Source: Planctobacterium sp965279005 (GTDB taxonomy: Bacteria > Pseudomonadota > Gammaproteobacteria > Enterobacterales > Alteromonadaceae). From it: a stretch of DNA of 64,000 nt. The notes below the pieces were generated by a model, which saw only the letters and a list, made by a program, of their open reading frames with translations, ran no database searches and was not told the origin of the DNA. Positions 1 through 7,654 of this stretch are shown in pieces. The stretch lies in NCBI GenBank assembly GCA_965279005.1, contig CBDIHK010000024.1, positions 1 to 64,000 on the forward strand. The letters run 5' to 3'. Made by a program: the position numbers and the translations under genes. Each line of letters starts with the position of its first letter. Within the stretch, counting starts at the first letter, position 1.

Positions 1-165
1 CGTGCAACGCTACCTGAAGGGCATGAACCGGGTGAAACCGATTTTTATGCAATGCAACATAAACCGATAGGAGCCGGTGCCGGGATTTGGTTATTTGGCA
101 TCACTGGCTACCCCACGGAAGTAGCCCTAATAAAGCAAACAAGCCAAGGGTGGCACAGTATATAA
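1..165 (+). CDS. C-terminal end of an unidentified protein (5' truncated by the window)
   Basis: Frame 1 is open from the window edge to a TAA at 163-165 and gives 54 residues of C-terminus. The segment is rich in glycine and aromatic residues (GAGAGIWLFGITG near its middle) and ends WHSI. I do not recognise the family. It precedes the oppositely oriented DUF2256 gene, so the two genes converge with about 40 bases between them. The lack of internal stops and a protein-like composition are the only support; the start and most of the gene lie outside the window. Confidence 0.5.
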   Translation, partial: RATLPEGHEPGETDFYAMQHKPIGAGAGIWLFGITGYPTEVALIKQTSQGWHSI

Positions 166-207
166 AAATGTATCCCTTGCGAGAGAGGGAGTTATACACC
201 AGGTTGG

Positions 208-381
208 TCAACGGATAGCTGTAATCTTGCGGTTCCCCGCGCAGCGTTTGGAACAATATTTAACTTCTTGCCAGCAGTTCTGCCATTTCTTGCGCCAGGT
301 AAACGGGCGCTGGCAGATGATGCAGGTTTTTTCCGGCAAGTGTTGTTTTTTCACTGATGTTTTTTTACCGCTTTGCCGCAT
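208..381 (-). CDS. DUF2256 small cysteine-rich protein
   Basis: A 57-residue protein with the DUF2256 pattern: CxxC at residues 20-23, then PFTWRKKWQNCW, then YCSKRC with cysteines 43 and 47. Five cysteines in this spacing suggest a small metal-binding module (family knowledge; the metal is inferred). The start is ATG at 381-379. Its Shine-Dalgarno sequence (GAGG) lies inside the last codons of the upstream photolyase gene, whose stop is 2 bases away, so the two are probably translationally coupled. DUF2256 proteins are commonly encoded beside photolyase-related genes; their function is unknown. Confidence 0.85.
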   Translation of the reverse strand: MRQSGKKTSVKKQHLPEKTCIICQRPFTWRKKWQNCWQEVKYCSKRCAGNRKITAIR

Positions 382-383
382 CT

Positions 384-1922
384 TTATAGTTCCTCAGCCG
401 CGTCTAATCGCTTAAAGAAGTCTGCACTTTGCACCTGGATTTGCTGCACTTCTGCCTCGTCCTTTTTGTCCAGGGTGCGGTATATCATGGCCATTCGAGG
501 GTTATTTTGGAACTTTGCACGGTGTTGGATCAGGAATTGCCAATACAAATAGTTAAAAGGACAGGCCTGCTCGCCGAGCTTGTCTTTCACCTTGTATTGG
601 CAGCTTTTGCAGTAGTCCGACATTTTATTAATGTAAGCGCCACTCGCGGCATAGGGTTTGCTGGCCAATATCCCACCGTCGGCAAACAGTACCATGCCGC
701 TGACATTGGGCAGCTCCACCCACTCGTAAGCATCGGCATAGACCAATAGGTACCAGTCGTTCACTTGTTTGGGGTCAAGTCCTGCTAGCAAAGCGAAATT
801 GCCCAATACCATCAGCCGCTGGATATGGTGGGCATAGGCATTTTGCTGGGTATTGCGGACGGCTTCCGACAGGCAATTCATCTTGGTTTTGCCACCCCAA
901 TACAAATTTGGTAGTTCGCGTTTTGCCCCAAGGTAGTTCATGTCCTCATAGCCCGGCATCAAATACCAATATAAACCGCGCACATATTCGCGCCATCCCA
1001 GTATTTGCCTAATAAAACCCTCTACGGCATTGAGCGGGGCTTGCCCGGCTACATATGCCTGTTCAGCCGCTGCAACCGCTTCGTAGGGCAATAGCAAGCC
1101 GTTGTTGAGGTAGTGGGCAATATGGCTGTGGAACAGCCAGTCTTGGCCTTGTTTCATGGCGTCCTGGTAATCGCCAAATAGCTCCAAGCGTTGCTCGATA
1201 AAACCTGCTAATACTTCAAGTGCTTGCTGCCGGGTCACGGCAAAGTGGAAAGGGGATATATCGCCAAAGTGCTCTTCAAACCTTGCCTGTACCATGGCTA
1301 TAACTTGCTGTGTTATGGCATCTGGGCTAAATCCGTTCGGACTAGGCACTTTTTGTGAATCTGGTAATTTTTTCCTATTGCTGGCGTCGTAGTTCCATTT
1401 GCCGCCTACTGGTTGCTTAGCTTCCATCAGGACGTGGTGCTTGCGCCGCATTTCCCGGTAGAAAAACTCCATGCGCAACTGTTTTTTTCCGTTTGCCCAA
1501 TTGGCAAACTCTTCCGTACTGGCAAGGAACCTCGGATCATTGAACAAGTGCACCGGCAGACCCAGCTCCTCCTGCCAGCCCTGCATCTGTTGTAACAATC
1601 GGTATTCGCCAGGCTTAACCAGGAGAACCTGGGTGATGCCTAGCTCCCGTATAGCCAGCTCCAGCTCTTTGCCAAGGCTACCTTGGTTATTGGCATCATC
1701 GAGCTTGCGGTAGCGTACCCGGTAACCTTGCCCTTCTAGCTCCTGGGCAAAATGGCGCATACTGGAAAAAACAAAAACGAGTTTCTTTTTGTGGTGTTTT
1801 ACATAAGTTGCTTCTTCCAGCACCTCGGCCATCAAAACCCAATCACAGTTTTTATCCAAGGCTTGTATATGGGGCAGGCTAGCGGTGAGCTGGTCACCCA
1901 AAACCAGGCATAACCTACTCAT
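384..1922 (-). CDS. Iron-sulfur bacterial cryptochrome/photolyase, (6-4) photolyase type (FeS-BCP)
   Basis: A 512-residue member of the deoxyribodipyrimidine photolyase-related family (PF04244). The characterised Agrobacterium PhrB of this clade repairs (6-4) photoproducts using FAD, a ribolumazine antenna and a [4Fe-4S] cluster. The four cluster cysteines are present at residues 350, 438, 441 and 454 (TKMNC, YCKSC, ACPF), the same numbers as in PhrB. The N-terminal part is the antenna-binding Rossmann-like domain (CLVLGDQLT) and the C-terminal half is helical and binds FAD. The ATG overlaps the stop of the upstream CPD photolyase by 4 bases (ATGA), so the genes form an operon with DUF2256 behind. 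The assignment to the clade is firm; substrate is inferred. Confidence 0.92.
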   Translation of the reverse strand: MSRLCLVLGDQLTASLPHIQALDKNCDWVLMAEVLEEATYVKHHKKKLVFVFSSMRHFAQELEGQGYRVRYRKLDDANNQGSLGKELELAIRELGITQVLLVKPGEYRLLQQMQGWQEELGLPVHLFNDPRFLASTEEFANWANGKKQLRMEFFYREMRRKHHVLMEAKQPVGGKWNYDASNRKKLPDSQKVPSPNGFSPDAITQQVIAMVQARFEEHFGDISPFHFAVTRQQALEVLAGFIEQRLELFGDYQDAMKQGQDWLFHSHIAHYLNNGLLLPYEAVAAAEQAYVAGQAPLNAVEGFIRQILGWREYVRGLYWYLMPGYEDMNYLGAKRELPNLYWGGKTKMNCLSEAVRNTQQNAYAHHIQRLMVLGNFALLAGLDPKQVNDWYLLVYADAYEWVELPNVSGMVLFADGGILASKPYAASGAYINKMSDYCKSCQYKVKDKLGEQACPFNYLYWQFLIQHRAKFQNNPRMAMIYRTLDKKDEAEVQQIQVQSADFFKRLDAAEEL

Positions 1923-3334
1923 GCGTTTGCCTGTTTGATACTGGCAAAGGCCTCCAGTGCCGCTTGGCGCGATTGTTTAAGGTCGACTATCGGCTTAGGG
2001 TAGTCGCTGCCCAGGTTAACCTTGCAGGCACGCAATATGTCCGGTTTTGCTTCCCAAGGGTTGTGGATATATTTAGGGGGTAGTTTGCTAAGCTCAGGGC
2101 AATAGCGCTTGACATAATGACCCTCCGGATCGAATTTTTGCCCTTGGCTGACCGGGTTAAATATGCGGAAATAAGGGGCCGCATCGGCGCCGGAACCTGC
2201 CACCCATTGCCAACTGGCCACATTGGCCGCCAAATCGGCATCCAATAGGCAGTCCCAGAACCAAGCTTCGCCAAGGCGCCAGTCCTGCAACAAGTTTTTT
2301 ACCAGGAACGAGCCTACGACCATGCGTACCCGGTTGTGCATGTAGCCGGTCTGCCAAAGTTCGCGCATTCCGGCGTCAACGATGGGGATGCCGGTTTTGC
2401 CTTGTTGCCAGGCGCGCAGTTTTGTTTTGTCTTGCCGCCATGGGAAGGCATTAAATTTTTCCTGGAAATTCTCCGTTTGCATCGACTTGAAGTGGAACAA
2501 GAGGTAGTGGGAGAACTCACGCCAGCCTAACTCAGATAGAAAGCAGTCAATATCAGGGTCGTCAGCTGGGAGATTATCCAATAATGCATACCAGATTTGG
2601 TTTGGCGATATTTCACCAAAATGAAGATGCGGTGATAAGCGCGACGTTCCCTGCAAATTAGGGATGTTTCTATCATTTTTGTAGCTTTTTGCTGCCTTAT
2701 TGATAAAGCGTTGCAGGTTGTTTTTGGCACCTTTTTCACCCGGAGACCAGTGCATTGGAAATGCTGAATCCCAGTCAATTAAAGGTAATAAGTTTAGCTG
2801 ACCAATGTTCAGTGATTCTATGGTGGTTTCTAGGTAGTTAATCCTTGTTGGGGCTGGCTTTGGCAAACTCGGAGGCTCTTTCAATAGGCATCCTTTGCGG
2901 TAGTATGGGGTGAACACTTTGTAGGGGGTGCCGTCCTTCTTTAATACCTGCATAGGTTCCCATAACAGGCGGCCATTAAAACTCTGCACATTGACACCTT
3001 GCTGTGTCAGCGTCTGTTTAATACGGCTATCCCGTTCAATTATTTCTGGTTCATAGAGCCGGTTCCAAAATACGTTGCCTATGTCATGTGCGCTGCAAAG
3101 GCTTGCCAGGATGGCTAGCGGGTCGCCTTGAAATATCCTGAGCTTGCCACCCAAAGCACTATTCAAAGACTGCAAAGAATGGTGCAACCACCAGTTTGAG
3201 GCGTCCCCAGGTTGGCGCTGCATGCCTGTATCTTTGATGTAAACGGGTAACACACTACCATCATTGGCTGCATGCAGTAGCGCAGGGTTGTCTGTTGTGC
3301 GGAGATCCTGGCGGAACCAAACGATTGTTTTCAC
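1919..3334 (-). CDS. phrB: Deoxyribodipyrimidine photo-lyase, class I CPD type
   Basis: A 471-residue photolyase, the family's usual length. It splits cyclobutane pyrimidine dimers using light and reduced FAD. The N-terminus has the antenna-domain start IVWFRQDLR. The C-terminal FAD domain has RLSPHLHFGEIS, ELGWREF, GIPIVDAGMREL, MHNRVRMVVGSFL and NVASWQWVAGSGADAAPYFRIFNP. The flavin-facing Asn and the first Trp of the electron-transfer chain (AANVASW) are intact. The start is a GTG at 3334 with an AGG six bases upstream. It heads the minus-strand operon and shares a 107-base divergent promoter region with the CRY-DASH gene. It could in principle be a CPD-like cryptochrome, but conservation favours a repair enzyme. 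Confidence 0.93.
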   Translation of the reverse strand: MKTIVWFRQDLRTTDNPALLHAANDGSVLPVYIKDTGMQRQPGDASNWWLHHSLQSLNSALGGKLRIFQGDPLAILASLCSAHDIGNVFWNRLYEPEIIERDSRIKQTLTQQGVNVQSFNGRLLWEPMQVLKKDGTPYKVFTPYYRKGCLLKEPPSLPKPAPTRINYLETTIESLNIGQLNLLPLIDWDSAFPMHWSPGEKGAKNNLQRFINKAAKSYKNDRNIPNLQGTSRLSPHLHFGEISPNQIWYALLDNLPADDPDIDCFLSELGWREFSHYLLFHFKSMQTENFQEKFNAFPWRQDKTKLRAWQQGKTGIPIVDAGMRELWQTGYMHNRVRMVVGSFLVKNLLQDWRLGEAWFWDCLLDADLAANVASWQWVAGSGADAAPYFRIFNPVSQGQKFDPEGHYVKRYCPELSKLPPKYIHNPWEAKPDILRACKVNLGSDYPKPIVDLKQSRQAALEAFASIKQANA

Positions 3335-3377
3335 GTTAAACCTGATTCTTAGTTAGTCACTGGTTGCTTCTACTCAT

Positions 3378-3403
3378 AAATTGTCATTTCCGATCGACAA
3401 TTT
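3378..3403. promoter_or_regulatory. Perfect 8-bp inverted repeat in the divergent photolyase promoter region
   Basis: AAATTGTC (3378-3385) and GACAATTT (3396-3403) form a perfect dyad with a 10-base spacer. It is centred 39 to 64 bases from both start codons in the only divergent intergenic gap of the island, so one site could control all four photolyase-family genes and DUF2256. Dyads of this size are typical of MerR- or TetR-type operators. Light-dependent MerR regulators (LitR/CarH) often control photolyase genes, but no regulator gene is visible in the window. The dyad is directly seen; operator function is inferred. Confidence 0.5.
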
Positions 3404-3441
3404 CTGCTGATCTTACTCGCTAGTTCATCGGTATAGGCAGT

Positions 3442-4791
3442 ATGAAAAATACATATTGCAACGGGCTCTACTGGTTTGCCCATGACTTGAGGTTAAGTGA
3501 TAACGAGGCCTTGGCGCGTTTTTGCCAAACGGTGGACAGGGCTATTTTTGTGTTTGTCATTGACCCGCGCTGGTTCAAGGCCAGCCATTTCCAAAGCCAA
3601 CACATGGGCAAGCACCGTTGGCTATTCCTCAAACAAAGCCTGCAGGCGGTTGATGCCCAGTTACGCGCCCATGGCAATGCATTGCATGTGCAGATTGGCT
3701 ACCCTAGTGAGGTTATTGCGGATCTAATATCGCAGCACCAAATTCAGGTACTGGCAGGTAACCGTTTTTCTGGGTTTTATGAAAAGCAGCAATGGCGGCA
3801 TATCTGCAAGCGTTTCCCGGTACTAGAGACCATAGTGGAAAACGGGCACACCTTATTTGCTGAAGAAGATCTGCCATTCGCCCTTGAACAATTACCAAGT
3901 CAATTTACACCGTTCCGCAAAGCGGTGGAGGCAATTGCGGTCAAGCCCTTGTCTACACCTCCCAAGCACATACCGGCACTACCCAATGGATTTGAAGTCG
4001 CCGATGGACATATCCAGGCAGAACACTATTGGTCGCTAAAAAATGAATCCAATACGCTATTGTTCCACGGAGGCAGCTGTGCCGGACTAGATCGTTTGGA
4101 CTATTATTTGCACCAGAGCCAAAAGATCCTTACCTATAAAGAAACCAGGAACGGCCTGGACGAGTTCGACGATAGCAGCAAGCTATCACCCTGGCTGGCC
4201 AATGGCAGCCTGTCGGTGCGCCAGGTCTACCATACCTTGAAACAATTTGAACTAGATGTTACCTCCAATGGTTCAACCTATTGGCTCTATTTCGAATTGC
4301 TTTGGCGGGAATATTTCCATTGGTATTTGGAGAAGCACGGTGCGGCATTGTTCCGCTTTAAAGGGGTAAAAAACAAAAGCCCTATTACCAGTTTTTGGCC
4401 AGAACGTTTCCAGAAATGGTGTAGTGGCAATACCCCATACCCCATTGTCAATGCCTGCATGCGCCAACTTAATGCCACCGGCTACATGTCAAACCGCGGA
4501 CGGCAAATAGTGGCTAGTTGCCTGGTGCATGAACTGCAGTTGGATTGGCGTTACGGTGCAGCCTATTTTGAACAACAGCTGGTGGATTTCGATGTGGCGG
4601 CTAACTGGGGCAACTGGCAGTATCTGGCCGGTGTCGGCGCCGATCCTCGGGGGCACCGCAAGTTCGATCTCGATAAACAAACCAATGCCTATGATCCGGA
4701 TCGGTTGTTTATAAAAAAATGGCAAGGCGATGTTGGCTGGCAGCCGCTAGATTCAACCGATATGGTGGATTGGCCTATCCAGTGGCACTAA
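3442..4791 (+). CDS. Cryptochrome DASH (CRY-DASH)
   Basis: A 449-residue flavoprotein of the CRY-DASH clade, whose members repair CPDs in single-stranded DNA and may signal. The antenna domain begins YWFAHDLRLSDNEAL. The FAD domain carries YKETRNGL, WREYFHWYLEKHG, DWRYGAAYFEQQL, and the clade hallmark NWGNWQYLAGVGADPRG followed by KFDLDKQ and YDPDRLFIKKW. The flavin-facing Asn and proximal Trp are present. ATG at 3442 follows the inverted repeat closely. Its 3' end overlaps the reading frame of the next cryptochrome-like gene, so the pair is probably one transcript. It runs in the opposite direction to the first two photolyase genes. Confidence 0.93.
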   Translation: MKNTYCNGLYWFAHDLRLSDNEALARFCQTVDRAIFVFVIDPRWFKASHFQSQHMGKHRWLFLKQSLQAVDAQLRAHGNALHVQIGYPSEVIADLISQHQIQVLAGNRFSGFYEKQQWRHICKRFPVLETIVENGHTLFAEEDLPFALEQLPSQFTPFRKAVEAIAVKPLSTPPKHIPALPNGFEVADGHIQAEHYWSLKNESNTLLFHGGSCAGLDRLDYYLHQSQKILTYKETRNGLDEFDDSSKLSPWLANGSLSVRQVYHTLKQFELDVTSNGSTYWLYFELLWREYFHWYLEKHGAALFRFKGVKNKSPITSFWPERFQKWCSGNTPYPIVNACMRQLNATGYMSNRGRQIVASCLVHELQLDWRYGAAYFEQQLVDFDVAANWGNWQYLAGVGADPRGHRKFDLDKQTNAYDPDRLFIKKWQGDVGWQPLDSTDMVDWPIQWH

Positions 4792-6296
4792 ACGAGCGGT
4801 ATGAAGGGGGCCTAAACCTGGTCTGGTTAAAGCGGGATCTGCGTTTGCGCGACCATCAGCCCCTGTTCCAGGCGTCGAGGGGTGGCAATCCGGTGCTGTT
4901 GCTATATCCCATTGAGCCAATAATGCTACAGGATCCGCATATGGATCTGCGCCACTGGCGTTTCATTTGGCAGTCCCTTTGTGACCTACAGCAACAGCTA
5001 AACGCGTTTTTTGGGCAACTGTTGGTAGTGCAAGGCGATATTACCAGTATCCTGGAGCAGGTTGCCCAAGTTTTCCCAAGGCTAAACCTCTTCAGCTATC
5101 AGGAAATCGGCCTGAAACACACATTTGACCGGGACTTGGCAGTTAAAAGCTGGTGCCAACACAGGCAAATCCCTTGGCGTGAATATCAATATGGCGCGGT
5201 ACGCAGGGGCCTAAGCAAAAGGAACAATTGGGATCAGGTTTGGCAGACCTGTATGCGCGCGCCTACGTTTGATGTGGATCTACAACGGGTCAATTGGTTA
5301 CCGGGTGATGGCATAGCGCGGTTAGGACTCACCAGGTTTCGAGCACCCATTGCCTGGCAAAAGCAACCTCCTGGCTTCCAGTTGGGCGGAGAGCGCCGCG
5401 CTTGGCACACCCTGCACCATTTCTTTAAGGGCAGGGGCAAGCGCTATGCGTTTGATATTTCCTATCCAGAAGCGGCGCGGCAGTCCTGCTCACGCCTGTC
5501 CCCTTATCTAGCCTGGGGCAATATAAGCATCAAACAAAGCTACCAAACCCTGCTTAAGCGCTGGCATGAACCTGGCTACCGGCGTTCCCTGGCGGCCCTG
5601 TCCTCCCGCCTGCATTGGCATTGCCATTTTATCCAGAAATTTGAATCGGAATGTGCGATGGAGTTTAGGCCGGTAAACCAAGCTTACTTAAACTTCCAAT
5701 ACCAAGATGGCGGGCAGGCAAGCCGCTTGTTGCGCGCCTGGCAGCAAGGCAAAACCGGTGTGCCGCTGGTGGATGCCTGCATGCGTTGCCTGCAGCATAC
5801 TGGCTATATCAACTTCCGCATGCGCGCCATGCTGGTGAGTTTTTTGTGCCACTATTTGAATATTAACTGGCGTGAGGGGGTCAAGCATTTGGCGAGGCTG
5901 TTCCTGGACTTCGAACCAGGGATACATTATCCACAATTCCAAATGCAGGCAGGTGTTACCGGGATTAACTTGATCCGGGTATATAACCCTATCAAACAGG
6001 CCATAGACAGGGATCCCGAGGCTATTTTTATAAAAAAATGGTTACCTGAATTGGCAGGTTTGCCGACAGAATTGGCGCAACAGCCTTGGCTGTTGTCGCC
6101 GCTTGAAGCGCAAATGCACCAAATCGAGCTGGGCGTTGATTACCCATTGCCTATTGTTGACTTAGATTTGGCGGCAAAACAGGCTAAACAAAGGCTTTGG
6201 GCATTCCGGGAAAGGGATGATGTCAAAGCCGAGGGAAGCCGCATTCTAAAACGCCATACCGTGCCTGCGACCAGGCATAAATATCGCCGTGGATAG
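4782..6296 (+). CDS. Cryptochrome-like FAD-binding photolyase homologue (divergent clade)
   Basis: About 504 residues with a complete photolyase fold. It has an antenna-domain start LNLVWLKRDLRLRDHQPL, then RLSPYLAWGNIS, LLRAWQQGKTGVPLVDACMRCL, INFRMRAMLVSFL, INWREGVKHL, GINLIRVYNPIKQ and FIKKWLPEL. Aligned with class I enzymes, the segment HYPQFQMQAG stands where they have N-N-G-G-W-Q-W, so the flavin-facing Asn is His and the proximal electron-transfer Trp is Phe. This pattern is, as far as I recall, shared by a separate bacterial clade of unknown function. The start is uncertain: the frame is open from an ATG at 4719, a GTG at 4782 overlaps the CRY-DASH stop, and a strong AAGGGGG precedes a CTG at about 4818. 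Confidence 0.8.
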   Translation: MALNERYEGGLNLVWLKRDLRLRDHQPLFQASRGGNPVLLLYPIEPIMLQDPHMDLRHWRFIWQSLCDLQQQLNAFFGQLLVVQGDITSILEQVAQVFPRLNLFSYQEIGLKHTFDRDLAVKSWCQHRQIPWREYQYGAVRRGLSKRNNWDQVWQTCMRAPTFDVDLQRVNWLPGDGIARLGLTRFRAPIAWQKQPPGFQLGGERRAWHTLHHFFKGRGKRYAFDISYPEAARQSCSRLSPYLAWGNISIKQSYQTLLKRWHEPGYRRSLAALSSRLHWHCHFIQKFESECAMEFRPVNQAYLNFQYQDGGQASRLLRAWQQGKTGVPLVDACMRCLQHTGYINFRMRAMLVSFLCHYLNINWREGVKHLARLFLDFEPGIHYPQFQMQAGVTGINLIRVYNPIKQAIDRDPEAIFIKKWLPELAGLPTELAQQPWLLSPLEAQMHQIELGVDYPLPIVDLDLAAKQAKQRLWAFRERDDVKAEGSRILKRHTVPATRHKYRRG

Positions 6297-6391
6297 TGCA
6301 TTTTAAGAAGCTTGGCTGAAAATGATACAAAGTTGGCATTTGCTGTCATTGATTGAAAATCCAGCGATTCCTAGACTAGGGGACATTGATC

Positions 6392-7654
6392 ATGTTTATG
6401 GGCTGGGCTATGGGGTCAGATATATTGCTTTATGCGGTGCCGGGTTTTTTGTTGCTGATACTGCTGGAATGGTGGTTGGATCGCCGATGGCAAACCGGTT
6501 ATTACCGCCTAAATGATGCCTTTGCTAGTTTGTCTTTGGGTATCGTTAGCCGAACCAGCCAAGTCCTGTTTTTCACCACAGGTTTGGCCTTAGCTGCGGG
6601 TTGGTTGGATGGCTACCAACTCAATGCATTTTCAATGTCCAACCCCTGGCATTGGATTTTAGCGTTCGTATTGTTCGACTTGGCTTATTACTGGAACCAC
6701 AGGGTTTGCCATACCTACAATATTTTTTGGGCGACCCATGTGGTGCACCATCAAAGCGAGGAATTCAACCTGACTACGGCATTGAGGCAATCCAGTAGCA
6801 AGCTGTTTGATTGGCTGTTTTCAGTGCCACTGCTGCTATTGGGGGTACCAGTGGAAATGCTGGTGATGTGTTTATCGCTAAACCTGATGTATCAATTTTG
6901 GGTACACACCCGCCATATTGGCAATTTGGGTTGGTTCGAGTGGCTAATGGTTACACCTTCTCATCATCGGGTGCACCATGGACAGAACCCGCAATACATA
7001 GACAAAAACCACGGAGGGGTCTTTATTATTTGGGACAGGCTGTTTGGTACGTTCCAAGAAGAGTTGGATGATGTTCCGGTTATTTACGGTGTAAGCCGTG
7101 CCAGCAATACCTTTGATCCCATTAAGGCCAATGTGCAGTTTTGGGGTTGGTTGCTCAAGGATGCCTGGCGTGCTAATAGGCTGGTGGACAAATTTGTCCT
7201 TTGGTTCCGCGGCACTGGGTGGCGTCCCTCCGACGCCCGGCTAAGAGATCCGGAAACTAAACCTAACTTGGCTCACTTTACTAAATACGATCCCGTAGTA
7301 AAACGACTTGTACAGATCTATGCTTTTGGCCAATTGATTTTAGCGATCCCAATGATGGTGTTCTTTCTATTTAGTTTTGCAAACTCAGCTTGGCCACTAC
7401 AATTCTTGGGCTTTGTATTTATTACAGCACCGTTAATGACTTCGGGTCACCTACTGGAAGGGAAGAATAAACGCAGGGAGTTTTGGCGGCTATTAGGAGC
7501 ATTTGCTCTGCTTCCATTTGTTTTTTTATTCACGAATGGCGCTGAAATCTGGGTATTTAGTGGGCATTTGTTGATATCGGTGGCGATGTGCGCTTTATTG
7601 TTGACTGAGCGTAACGTGCCAGGCACGGATTTTCCTGCCGCAGATACGCCGTAA
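6392..7654 (+). CDS. Sterol desaturase/fatty acid hydroxylase family membrane enzyme
   Basis: About 420 residues. The di-iron histidine clusters of the fatty acid hydroxylase superfamily (PF04116) are all visible: HRVCH (103-107), HVVHH (116-120) and HHRVHH near 195. They are set among several hydrophobic segments, with further membrane spans in the C-terminal 100 residues. The layout resembles alkylglycerol-monooxygenase-like proteins. It probably oxidises a membrane lipid; the substrate is unknown. The start is ATG 6392, 8 bases after AGGGGA, in preference to a TTG two codons earlier. It follows the cryptochrome genes on the same strand after 95 bases and meets the AraC gene end to end at 7654/7655. 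Confidence 0.85.
   Translation: MFMGWAMGSDILLYAVPGFLLLILLEWWLDRRWQTGYYRLNDAFASLSLGIVSRTSQVLFFTTGLALAAGWLDGYQLNAFSMSNPWHWILAFVLFDLAYYWNHRVCHTYNIFWATHVVHHQSEEFNLTTALRQSSSKLFDWLFSVPLLLLGVPVEMLVMCLSLNLMYQFWVHTRHIGNLGWFEWLMVTPSHHRVHHGQNPQYIDKNHGGVFIIWDRLFGTFQEELDDVPVIYGVSRASNTFDPIKANVQFWGWLLKDAWRANRLVDKFVLWFRGTGWRPSDARLRDPETKPNLAHFTKYDPVVKRLVQIYAFGQLILAIPMMVFFLFSFANSAWPLQFLGFVFITAPLMTSGHLLEGKNKRREFWRLLGAFALLPFVFLFTNGAEIWVFSGHLLISVAMCALLLTERNVPGTDFPAADTP

Noticed and set aside
227..415. Plus-strand 62-codon open frame
   Set aside because: It is the antisense of the DUF2256 gene, which has clear family motifs and a ribosome site on the minus strand.
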